From: Microcaldota archaeon | GTDB lineage: Archaea > Micrarchaeota > Micrarchaeia > Anstonellales > Anstonellaceae | NCBI GenBank assembly: GCA_026396335.1 | Contig: JAPLWZ010000126.1 | Span: 1 to 9,140 of the forward strand | Direction of reading: 5' to 3' | DNA: 9,140 bases | Shown: positions 1 through 5,489 of the stretch, in pieces | Layout: each line of letters opens with the position of its first letter | How positions within the stretch are numbered: position 1 is the first letter of the stretch | Translations under genes and position numbers: made by a program | Notes under the pieces: model-generated | The model's database searches: none | Told to the model about the DNA's origin: nothing | What the model saw: the letters and a program-made list of their open reading frames with translations, nothing else

Positions 1-471
1 GACGATCATGTGATTTTTCATGCGCGCTGCTTCGTGCTCTGCAAGAAGCTTTGATTTTCCGTATGCAGTGCGCGGCTCTGGCGTGTCCTTTTCGGAATGG
101 TTGTCCCGCTTGCCGTCAAATACATAGTCTGATGAGATGAAGATGAGTGTTGCGTCGGGTTTTATTGCGAGAAGCGCATCCACAAGGTTCTTGGTGCCGA
201 TTGCATTCACCGCGTGGCACTCCTTCTGGTTTTCTTCGCATGCTTTCAGGCTGGCGATTGCTGCCGCATGGAAAACAATGTCTGGCTTTATCGCGCGGAT
301 TGCAGTGCGGACAGCAGTTGCGTCGGTTATGTCAGCTTTTTTTATTTTGCCCGCCGAGCCGCTGACAGCAATGCCGTGGACGTCAAAGCCTGCCTTCGCA
401 AAGTATTCGGCGGCATTTGACCCCAAGTAGCCGCTTATGCCAGTGATTAAGATGCGAGGTTTGGAAGTCAT
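1..471 (-). CDS. RmlD-like NAD(P)-dependent sugar-nucleotide reductase, C-terminus cut off by window edge
   Basis: Only the first 157 residues are present. The protein is an extended SDR: a Rossmann dinucleotide-binding loop TGISGYLG (G11, G14, G17), a strand ending in SSDYVFDG (residues 113-120) and the catalytic pair Y137/K141 in YGKSK. SSDYVFDG is characteristic of the RmlD (dTDP-4-dehydrorhamnose reductase) fold. The gene lies directly downstream of gmd, so the natural substrate is inferred to be GDP-4-keto-6-deoxymannose, giving GDP-rhamnose by C4 reduction as Rmd does. It lacks the N-terminal motif expected of GDP-fucose synthase. The start ATG at 471 is well fixed: an in-frame TAG lies two codons upstream, and a TAAGGT SD-like stretch overlaps the gmd stop. 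The gap to gmd is 9 nt. Family assignment is firm; substrate is inference. A true dTDP-rhamnose reductase is the main alternative. Confidence 0.85.
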   Translation of the reverse strand, partial: MTSKPRILITGISGYLGSNAAEYFAKAGFDVHGIAVSGSAGKIKKADITDATAVRTAIRAIKPDIVFHAAAIASLKACEENQKECHAVNAIGTKNLVDALLAIKPDATLIFISSDYVFDGKRDNHSEKDTPEPRTAYGKSKLLAEHEAARMKNHMIV

Positions 472-480
472 TAGCTAACC

Positions 481-1548
481 TTAGAGGCTTTGTTTCCCAT
501 TGCTTTCTGCGCGAAGGTCGTGGTCAAGCATCATTTTCGCAAGCTCGTTGAATTTCACCTTGGGCTCCCAGCCAAGGCGCTTCTTTGCCTTCGAGTAATC
601 GCCTTTCAGTATGTCAACTTCCGCTGGCCTGAAGAAATATTTGTCTATTTTTATTATTGCCTTGCCGGTTTTCTTGTCAATGCCCTGTTCTTCCAAGCCT
701 TTGCCCTTCCACTCAATGTGCATGCCAAGAAGCGAGGCGCATTTTTCCACAAATTCGCGGACCGAATGGGATTCATTTGTGGCAAGCACGTAGTCGTCCG
801 GCTCTTTCTGCTGCATCATCATCCACATGCCTTCAACGTAATCCTTTGCAAAGCCCCAGTCGCGTTTTGCCTCAAGGTTCCCCAAGTAAATGCAATCCTG
901 CAGCCCGAGCTTTATTCTTGCGAGCCCGCGCGTGATTTTGCGCGTAACGAATGTTTTGCCCCTGCGCGGCGACTCATGGTTGAAGAGAATCCCGTTGCAC
1001 GCATATATGTTGTAGCTCTTGCGGTAATTTTTCGTGATCCAGTAGGAGAATACCTTTGCGCATGCATACGGGCTCTGCGGATTGAAGGGCGTTTCCTCAT
1101 TTTGCGGAATGTGCTTTGCAGCGCCGAACATCTCTGAGCTTGATGCTTGATAGAACCGCGTCTTCACTTCCGTTTCGCGGATTGCCTCAAGGATGCGAAG
1201 GGTGCCTATGCCGTCCACTTCACAGGTGTATTCAGGTATTTCGAATGAAACACGCACGTGCGACTGCGCGCCAAGGTTGTAGATTTCGTCAGGCTCTATT
1301 TTGCGGATGTTCCTTGCAAGCGATGAACCGTCGTTTAAACTACCGTAAATCCTCTGAATTGTCTTGTCATTCGCCTTCGCCCTTTCGCCTTCAAGGTGCG
1401 AGTCGGAAAGCAAGTGGTCGATGCGCTCGGTGTTGAATACTGACGAGCGGCGCACTATGCCGTACACTTCGTAGCCCTTCTCAAGAAGCAATTCTGCCAA
1501 GTATGAGCCGTCCTGGCCTGTAACGCCTGTGATTATGGCTTTTTTCAT
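481..1548 (-). CDS. gmd: GDP-mannose 4,6-dehydratase
   Basis: Cytosolic SDR enzyme that converts GDP-D-mannose to GDP-4-keto-6-deoxy-D-mannose, the branch point to GDP-fucose, GDP-rhamnose and related 6-deoxyhexoses. It is full length at 355 residues, the usual size. Visible signatures are the NADP-binding loop GVTGQDG (residues 8-14), the dehydratase active-site stretch SSSEMFG (136-142, with S138 and E139), the catalytic YxxxK Y161/K165, and the family-specific block ending CNGILFNHESPRRG around 184-197. The C-terminal substrate-binding stretch FRPAEVD and the LGWEPK segment near the end are also present. The start ATG overlaps the stop of the upstream glycosyltransferase as ATGA. GGAGG at 1558-1562 (minus) sits 9 nt before it as an SD, inside the upstream coding region. 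This supports translational coupling within the operon. No unusual residues were seen in the active site. Confidence 0.97.
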   Translation of the reverse strand: MKKAIITGVTGQDGSYLAELLLEKGYEVYGIVRRSSVFNTERIDHLLSDSHLEGERAKANDKTIQRIYGSLNDGSSLARNIRKIEPDEIYNLGAQSHVRVSFEIPEYTCEVDGIGTLRILEAIRETEVKTRFYQASSSEMFGAAKHIPQNEETPFNPQSPYACAKVFSYWITKNYRKSYNIYACNGILFNHESPRRGKTFVTRKITRGLARIKLGLQDCIYLGNLEAKRDWGFAKDYVEGMWMMMQQKEPDDYVLATNESHSVREFVEKCASLLGMHIEWKGKGLEEQGIDKKTGKAIIKIDKYFFRPAEVDILKGDYSKAKKRLGWEPKVKFNELAKMMLDHDLRAESNGKQSL

Positions 1549-2276
1549 GCCTTAACGCCTCCAAAATACTTCAGTTTGAACATGCTAACAAACAGTCCAA
1601 AATACTTTAAAACTGCTCCTGACAGGCGGAATTTTGCAGCTCCGCCCGTTCTGTCTGTCCAAGAGACGGGTATTTCGGCTACTTTTGCACCGGCTATGAG
1701 CATCCGGAGGAAAAGTTCAGCGCCAACTTCAAATCCGGCTGATTCCAGCGCCACGCCTTTTGCCTTTGCCGCGCTGAATGCCTTGAAATTGTTTGATGAA
1801 TCGCTGATGCGCGGGAATAACAGGGATACTTGCACGGCGAGGTTGAACAATCGGTTGGAGATGAGCTTTGGCGCGGAGTAGCTATCTATGTGCGAGCCCC
1901 TTAGGAAGCGGCTGCCTGCCACTACATCATAGCCCTCGTTGAATTTTTTCCACATTGTTTTCAAGTATTTTGGGTCGTCAGACAGGTCAGCCATCATAAT
2001 GACGAGCATTTTACCGCGCGCCATCTTTACGCCGTCGCGCACCGAATAGCCGAATGCGTGCGGCGCTCCGTGGCGCACAAGGTGCACACTTTTGTCGTGT
2101 GAATAGAACTTCTGCACAACATCCTGCGTGCCGTCAGTGCTTGTGTCGTCAACAACGAGTATTTCGTATGATAGAGCGTCTCGCTTCAGCTGTTCCGTTA
2201 TCGCGCGAAGCGTCTTGCCAATGCATTCCGCCTCGTTTTTTGTCGGGATGATAATGGATAGGTCAGCCATATGCAT
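1545..2276 (-). CDS. Family 2 glycosyltransferase, polyprenyl-phosphate sugar transferase type
   Basis: A 243-residue single GT-A domain protein resembling dolichol-phosphate mannosyltransferase (DPM1-like). N-terminal SIIIPTKNEAE (residues 7-17) and VVDDTSTDGT (41-50) form the nucleotide-binding part. MMADLSDDP (94-102) is in the position of the metal-binding DxD segment, followed by GSRF. Near the C-terminus, SWTDRTGGAAKFRL matches the acceptor-side block of this family. There is no C-terminal pair of membrane helices, only a moderately hydrophobic tail, so the enzyme is probably peripheral. It is expected to move a sugar from a nucleotide carrier to a polyprenyl phosphate or a glycan. The canonical DADL here reads MADL, so the exact donor is uncertain. 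The ATG at 2276 is used; a second ATG two codons in (2270) is equally possible. Its stop overlaps the gmd start, tying it to 6-deoxyhexose synthesis. Confidence 0.88.
   Translation of the reverse strand: MHMADLSIIIPTKNEAECIGKTLRAITEQLKRDALSYEILVVDDTSTDGTQDVVQKFYSHDKSVHLVRHGAPHAFGYSVRDGVKMARGKMLVIMMADLSDDPKYLKTMWKKFNEGYDVVAGSRFLRGSHIDSYSAPKLISNRLFNLAVQVSLLFPRISDSSNNFKAFSAAKAKGVALESAGFEVGAELFLRMLIAGAKVAEIPVSWTDRTGGAAKFRLSGAVLKYFGLFVSMFKLKYFGGVKA
1558..1562 (-). promoter_or_regulatory. Shine-Dalgarno site of gmd
   Basis: GGAGG on the minus strand, 9 nt before the gmd ATG and within the last codons of the upstream glycosyltransferase gene. Together with the ATGA stop/start overlap it fixes the gmd start and suggests coupled translation. 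Confidence 0.7.
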
Positions 2277-2290
2277 TCACGTTGCCCTAA

Positions 2291-3142
2291 CTAGATTTTT
2301 ATCCTGTCGTATTCTGCGATGAACATTGCAGATAGCATAATTCCTGCGCCTGCCGCCCTTGCAAGCGTCAGTGTTTCATTCAGGAGCAGGAAACCGAGTA
2401 TTGCGGCAGAAATTGGCTCAAACAGGAGAATCAGCGATATGCGGGACACGTCTATTTTCGCCTGTGCCTTGATCTGCGCCCATTGCGCGAATATTGATGC
2501 GGCAAGCGCGAGGAAGATTATGGAAATGAGCGCATCTTGCGGGTACGAGGTGGGTATTTCGCCCAATGCAAAAACAAAGGGCAGGGAAAGAATAGTGGTT
2601 ACTGCGAATTGCGCGAAAAGAAGCACCATCGGGTTGGTTGTTGCAGCCCATTTGCCTGTATATAGTATATGGAAGGAGAATGCGAGCGCGCAAATGAGAG
2701 TGATTGCATCGCCAATCGTAGGCGCGCCGCCTGCGCCGGTGAGCATGTAAAGTCCGATGAGCGCAAGGCACACTGCAAGCCAAATCTTCCGTTCGGGCGC
2801 CTTACCAAACATGAATGCTGAAAGAAGCGGCACGATTATGACGAGGAGGCCAGTAATGAATGCGCTATTAGTTGCAGTGGTGGTGTAAAGGCCGACTGTC
2901 TGCGCTGCGTAGCCGATGAACAGGAAAATGCCCAAGAGGCAGCCTCTTTTCAGGTCCTGAGACTTAAGTTTCACGCGTGCGGCAAGGAAATAAGCGCCTA
3001 GCGCAAGAGTTGCAAGCCCGAAGCGCATTGTCATCTGTGCAAATGCCTGAAAGGTTTGGAGATTGTCCTTGACTATTACAAAAGTCGATCCCCAGATTAT
3101 GGTGGCGAGAAGAAGGAGAAAAATCCATTTCGCATCTTTCAT
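2291..3142 (-). CDS. EamA/DMT-superfamily membrane transporter
   Basis: A 283-residue, highly hydrophobic protein with about ten membrane helices arranged as two EamA repeats, the usual size for the drug/metabolite transporter superfamily. Repeat one starts WIFLLLLATIIWGSTFV (residues 6-22), with the W-G-S-TF signature of this family. Repeat two ends with a stretch ILLFEPISAAILGFLLLNE, where the conserved EP of the ninth helix is visible. It acts in the cytoplasmic membrane as an exporter or importer of a small metabolite; the substrate cannot be read from sequence. It follows the MscS stop by 14 nt, with an AGGCGG stretch ahead of the ATG as a likely SD, and is itself followed 14 nt later by the glycosyltransferase. 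Placement among glycan genes makes export of a sugar-related compound possible, but this is speculation. Confidence 0.9.
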   Translation of the reverse strand: MKDAKWIFLLLLATIIWGSTFVIVKDNLQTFQAFAQMTMRFGLATLALGAYFLAARVKLKSQDLKRGCLLGIFLFIGYAAQTVGLYTTTATNSAFITGLLVIIVPLLSAFMFGKAPERKIWLAVCLALIGLYMLTGAGGAPTIGDAITLICALAFSFHILYTGKWAATTNPMVLLFAQFAVTTILSLPFVFALGEIPTSYPQDALISIIFLALAASIFAQWAQIKAQAKIDVSRISLILLFEPISAAILGFLLLNETLTLARAAGAGIMLSAMFIAEYDRIKI

Positions 3143-3156
3143 CGCAAACCGCCTGC

Positions 3157-4173
3157 TTACTTGTGTTTTGTAAATTCAACTATCGTTCTGTTCACAATCT
3201 GCCTGATTTTTTCTGCGTTGCGGAAACCCTTTGCCCAGAATGAGATAGAAATTGCCATGCTGCTTGGCTTTACTGAGTCAATCACTATCTCGTGCTTCTT
3301 GTCTGACAGTAGCCCTTCGGGTTTTGCCTTTGCAAACGCATGAGTGATTGCGCTGTCAAGTTTCACAAGGTCGGTGGAGAGTGGGACTTCCGCTGAAACC
3401 GGAACAAGGCTGATTTCGTCCGGAAGCGACAGGTTGGTCACGCGCATTTTCGCGAACTCGGAATTGGAAAGTATTATCGTGTTGTGGTAGATGTCCTCGA
3501 GCTTGGTGGAGCGCATGCCGATTTTTTTCACTATTGCTATTTCCCCGCTCGGGAGCCTGATATAGTCGCCATAGTGATAGGGGCGGTCAAGCTGGAGCGC
3601 AATTCCTGCGAATATGTTGCCGAGCGTTTCCTGCGATGCAAGACCTAGTATGAGCGCAGTGACGCTGGTGACTGCGAGAAGCCCGCCCACGTCAAAGCCG
3701 GCCTGTGAAATGGCGAGCGTTATGCCGATCACGTAGATGGCGAGCTTGGTGACCTTGCGGACAAGGGGCAGAAGCGAGTTGTCCACGCCGAGTTTCTGCA
3801 TGCGCTTGCCAAGGTGCGTGGTCGTCTGCCCTTCCTCGTAATACCAGCGGATTGCGGCGCCTGACACTTCTGAAAGCATATATGTCCCGATAAGCGTGAG
3901 TATGACTGCGAGGTAGTGCTCAAGGAGCGCTGCGGCGTCCGCAAGGTCCGGCGAGATGTGCAGCAGGAAATAGAATAATATCAGGAAGAAAAACGTTTCA
4001 AGCGGATTTTTTACTGCAGCAATGATGCGGTCGTCAAGCGTGCTTGCAGTCTTACCCGAAAGCGTCTCCAGTATCCTTGTGACAATTGGGCCTGCGATCT
4101 TGCCGACTATTATTGAGACTGCAAACAGCGCGATAATGTGCCCTGCGTAGTAAAGCGATTCGTATTCAGCCAT
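3157..4173 (-). CDS. MscS-family small-conductance mechanosensitive channel
   Basis: Membrane channel that would open under turgor to release solutes. From the chosen start it has 338 residues. Membrane segments lie near 10-32, 56-73, 86-103 and 140-156. The pore-lining helix reads roughly GGLLAVTSVTALILGLASQE (163-182) and runs into TLGNIFAGIALQLDRPY (183-199), the conserved transition into the beta domain. DYIRLPSGEIAIVKKIGMRSTK is interrupted by no gap, and the ILSNSEF stretch matches the family's 'IPN' region. An open frame extends upstream to an ATG at 4425, but that part runs antisense through the neighbouring plus-strand gene. The ATG at 4173 begins MAEYES and lies 27 nt from a TATA-like box, implying a leaderless message. 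It is the first gene of the minus-strand operon. Another ATG at 4191 is a less likely start. Confidence 0.9.
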   Translation of the reverse strand: MAEYESLYYAGHIIALFAVSIIVGKIAGPIVTRILETLSGKTASTLDDRIIAAVKNPLETFFFLILFYFLLHISPDLADAAALLEHYLAVILTLIGTYMLSEVSGAAIRWYYEEGQTTTHLGKRMQKLGVDNSLLPLVRKVTKLAIYVIGITLAISQAGFDVGGLLAVTSVTALILGLASQETLGNIFAGIALQLDRPYHYGDYIRLPSGEIAIVKKIGMRSTKLEDIYHNTIILSNSEFAKMRVTNLSLPDEISLVPVSAEVPLSTDLVKLDSAITHAFAKAKPEGLLSDKKHEIVIDSVKPSSMAISISFWAKGFRNAEKIRQIVNRTIVEFTKHK

Positions 4174-4195
4174 GCAAATGGAAGCGAGCATAAAG

Positions 4196-4204
4196 AATAA
4201 TAAA
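4196..4204 (-). promoter_or_regulatory. TATA-like box of the MscS-led operon
   Basis: TTTATTATT on the minus strand, centred 27 nt before the ATG at 4173. At the standard archaeal TATA-to-start distance, transcription would begin at or next to that ATG, giving a leaderless transcript. No SD precedes the ATG. Confidence 0.55.
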
Positions 4205-4264
4205 GAAACGGAAAAAGTGGGTGTGCGGCGCCAAAATGTAACGCGAGCGGGCAGGTGGGCGGGT

Positions 4265-4308
4265 GAGCCATCATAAAGATAGCCGGCGAAATGGCATCCA
4301 GAAGGTGG
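4265..4308 (+). promoter_or_regulatory. Promoter and SD of the first DUF4389-like gene
   Basis: The TATA-like core in GAGCCATCATAAAG (4265-4278) is followed by AAGGTGG (4302-4308), an SD complementary to the archaeal 16S tail, 4 nt before the ATG at 4313. The predicted leader is only about 12-16 nt. The box is almost identical to that of the next gene. Confidence 0.55.
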
Positions 4309-4312
4309 TTTC

Positions 4313-4594
4313 ATGGACACGGTCAAGATAACTGTCAAGTCTTCCGAGAAAGCATCCCGATGGGAGCTCCTGGTGCGCATAATATGGTCGACTTTGTGCG
4401 GGATTGTGCTCATCGTGATTGGCATATTCGCCGCAATCGCCGAGATAATCCAGTGGCTCTATGTACTGATTATGGGCAAGAGGCACATGAAACTGAACAA
4501 GTTTGTGACAAACTGGCTGATTGCCTTTGCTGCACTTGGCTTCTACAAGAACTTGTGCACTGATGAACGCCCGCCCCTTATGCCTGAACTGTAA
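4313..4594 (+). CDS. Small membrane protein, probable DUF4389 family, copy 1
   Basis: A 93-residue protein of unknown function. A charged N-terminus (residues 1-18) is followed by a long hydrophobic helix (about 22-46), then the segment QWLYVLIMGKRHMKLNKF (47-64), a second short hydrophobic stretch (68-82) and the tail TDERPPLMPE (83-92). The pattern of helix, QW, basic KRH loop and a DE-R-PP ending resembles the DUF4389 family of small membrane proteins, whose function is not established; this is from memory, not a search. It is 58% identical (54 of 93) with the next gene, without gaps. Start ATG at 4313 is preceded by AAGGTGG. A shorter frame from 4291 is a shadow. It diverges from the MscS gene across about 139 nt. 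Confidence 0.8.
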   Translation: MDTVKITVKSSEKASRWELLVRIIWSTLCGIVLIVIGIFAAIAEIIQWLYVLIMGKRHMKLNKFVTNWLIAFAALGFYKNLCTDERPPLMPEL

Positions 4595-4618
4595 AATTTG
4601 ATTGGCAGAGGAGGAAAA

Positions 4619-4659
4619 GAGCCATAATAAAGGTTATAGGCGAATAGAGCTTCGGTGAT
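4619..4659 (+). promoter_or_regulatory. Promoter and SD of the second DUF4389-like gene
   Basis: GAGCCATAATAAAG (4619-4632) contains a TATA-like core and matches the copy-1 promoter at 13 of 14 positions. GGTGAT (4654-4659) is the SD, 3 nt before the ATG at 4663. The second copy therefore has its own transcription start inside the 68-nt gap rather than relying only on read-through. Confidence 0.6.
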
Positions 4660-4662
4660 TCA

Positions 4663-4944
4663 ATGGACAGCATAAAAATATCTGTCAAGTCCGATGAAAA
4701 GGCATCCAGGATAGAGCTCTTTATCCGCTTTGTCTGGTACTTCATCGCAATGATAATACTTGGCATAATCGGCATATTCGCGTACATTGCGGTAATGCTG
4801 CAATGGCTGCACATACTGATTCTTGCAAAGAGGCACCCTGCACTTGGAAAGTTCGTGAACTCCTGGTACACTGCGGTGGCACAGCTCATATTCTACATAT
4901 TGCTTGCCACGGACGAGCGCCCGCCGCTCATGCCTGAATTCTAG
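4663..4944 (+). CDS. Small membrane protein, probable DUF4389 family, copy 2
   Basis: Also 93 residues, a tandem paralogue of the preceding gene. The architecture is the same: N-terminal KISVKSDEKASR (residues 5-16), a long hydrophobic helix (about 22-46), QWLHILILAKRH (47-58), a second hydrophobic stretch (68-82) and the invariant tail TDERPPLMPE (83-92). Differences between copies sit mainly in the membrane helices, while the soluble N-terminus, the QW/KRH loop and the C-terminus are kept. This suggests selection on a conserved cytosolic face. Function is unknown; DUF4389 membership is likely but unverified. GGTGAT precedes the ATG. The gene ends in TAG, 14 nt before a long polypyrimidine terminator-like tract. 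Confidence 0.8.
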   Translation: MDSIKISVKSDEKASRIELFIRFVWYFIAMIILGIIGIFAYIAVMLQWLHILILAKRHPALGKFVNSWYTAVAQLIFYILLATDERPPLMPEF

Positions 4945-4958
4945 TTGGATTCCAGGCG

Positions 4959-5018
4959 TTTTTTCTTTTCTTTTTCTTTATTTTTTTCTCTTTTTTTGTT
5001 TTTCTTTGCTTTTTTATT
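4959..5018 (+). terminator. Polypyrimidine terminator tract after the DUF4389-like pair
   Basis: A 60-nt stretch with only four purines, made of several consecutive T-runs (up to seven T) interrupted by single C residues. Archaeal RNA polymerase terminates at such U-tracts without needing a hairpin. It sits immediately downstream of copy 2 and upstream of a strong promoter; a weaker T-rich extension reaches 5038. Confidence 0.6.
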
Positions 5019-5070
5019 GCACTATTCCTTTTTCTTTTGTGGTTAATTACGCACCAGCGTGGCTATAGTA

Positions 5071-5080
5071 TTTATAAATT
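5071..5080 (+). promoter_or_regulatory. TATA box of the zinc-ribbon gene
   Basis: TTTATAAATT is the best match to an archaeal TATA box in the window. Initiation about 25 nt downstream of its centre predicts a start close to 5101 and a leader of about 40 nt. Confidence 0.65.
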
Positions 5081-5100
5081 AGACGGCTTCAATCCTATCA

Positions 5101-5119
5101 CCGGAGTAGTTAATTCCGG
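5101..5119 (+). promoter_or_regulatory. 5' leader hairpin at the predicted transcript start
   Basis: CCGGAG pairs with TTCCGG (five Watson-Crick pairs plus one G-U) around a 7-nt loop. It begins at the transcription start predicted from the TATA box and leaves the SD AGGTGA (5131-5136) single-stranded. It could protect the 5' end or act in regulation; its function is inferred only from position. Confidence 0.45.
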
Positions 5120-5140
5120 AATAAAAAAATAGGTGAACAA

Positions 5141-5338
5141 ATGAGTTATGACGACGACAGAGGCGGATACGGCGGACGCGGTGGCGGACGTGGCGGCAGT
5201 GGCGGCTACGGCGGGCCTCGCGAATCACACCCGGCAATCTGCTCGGACTGCGGCAAGGAGTGCGAAGTGCCCTTCAAGCCATCAGAGGGACGGCCTGTGT
5301 ATTGCAGGGACTGTTTCCCGAAGCACAAGAAATTCTAG
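5141..5338 (+). CDS. Arg/Gly-rich CxxC-x17-CxxC zinc-ribbon protein
   Basis: A 65-residue protein in two parts. Residues 7-25 are a low-complexity RGG-type segment of Gly, Arg, Tyr and Ser, like RNA-binding RGG boxes. Residues 32-62 form a zinc ribbon with C34/C37 and C55/C58 separated by exactly 17 residues, including the stretch VPFKP and RPVYCRDCF typical of the small CxxC-x17-CxxC family found in many bacteria and archaea. An additional C41 is present. It is probably a nucleic-acid-binding protein, but no specific target can be read. The start at 5141 is supported by AGGTGA at 5131-5136. It is a single-gene transcription unit with a strong TATA box, a leader hairpin, and hairpins plus a T-tract behind it, suggesting high or tightly controlled expression. 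Confidence 0.88.
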   Translation: MSYDDDRGGYGGRGGGRGGSGGYGGPRESHPAICSDCGKECEVPFKPSEGRPVYCRDCFPKHKKF

Positions 5339-5354
5339 GAAGAATTGATTCTTC
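5339..5354 (+). repeat. Perfect inverted repeat directly after the zinc-ribbon stop
   Basis: GAAGAAT pairs with ATTCTTC; sterically, six pairs with a four-base TTGA loop. It starts at the first base after the TAG stop. It is the first of a row of hairpins in the 3' untranslated region. Confidence 0.6.
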
Positions 5355-5372
5355 TCTGAGTTAACCTTTCAG

Positions 5373-5393
5373 CATCGCCGTATTGCGGCGATG
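5373..5393 (+). repeat. Perfect 8-bp GC-rich inverted repeat in the 3' region
   Basis: CATCGCCG pairs with CGGCGATG around the loop TATTG. This is the most stable hairpin in the row. It is not followed directly by a T-run, so by itself it is more likely an RNA-stability or binding element than a terminator. Confidence 0.6.
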
Positions 5394-5398
5394 TCTGA

Positions 5399-5444
5399 TG
5401 CATTTTGCTGTAAGGCAAAATGCAGATTTTCTTTTTTATTTTTA
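5399..5444 (+). terminator. Hairpin plus T-tract terminator of the zinc-ribbon gene
   Basis: TGCATTTTGC (5399-5408) pairs perfectly over 10 bp with GCAAAATGCA (5415-5424) around a 6-nt loop. It is followed by T-rich sequence with runs of four, six and five T. The layout looks like a bacterial intrinsic terminator; in archaea the U-tract alone may be enough. It lies between convergent genes. Confidence 0.65.
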
Positions 5445-5471
5445 CACACCTCTCAGCGTGAGCTTCACTGG

Positions 5472-5485
5472 CGTGCAATGGCACG
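5472..5485. repeat. Short inverted repeat just downstream of the 4-TM gene
   Basis: CGTGC pairs with GCACG around AATG, 5 nt beyond the stop of the minus-strand membrane protein gene. It may help end or stabilise that transcript, but no T-run follows it on the minus strand. Confidence 0.3.
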
Positions 5486-5489
5486 GCAC

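Noticed and set aside
490..1137. 215-residue open frame antisense to gmd
   Set aside because: It is a shadow frame of a well-supported gene; its translation shows no recognisable domain.
4174..4425. N-terminal extension of the MscS reading frame to the ATG at 4425
   Set aside because: It runs antisense through the start of the plus-strand DUF4389-like gene, has no MscS-like content, and a TATA-like box lies within it at the right distance for the start at 4173.
4578..4889. 103-residue open frame antisense to the second DUF4389-like gene
   Set aside because: The plus-strand frame has a conserved paralogue, SD and promoter; the antisense translation has none.
5148..5348. Second open frame overlapping the zinc-ribbon gene on the same strand
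   Set aside because: It is an Ala/Thr-rich translation of a repetitive GC-rich stretch; the other frame has the SD and the CxxC-x17-CxxC zinc ribbon.
5339..5424. CRISPR-like or mobile-element repeats
   Set aside because: The stems differ in sequence from one another, are not regularly spaced direct repeats, and no transposase or Cas gene is nearby.
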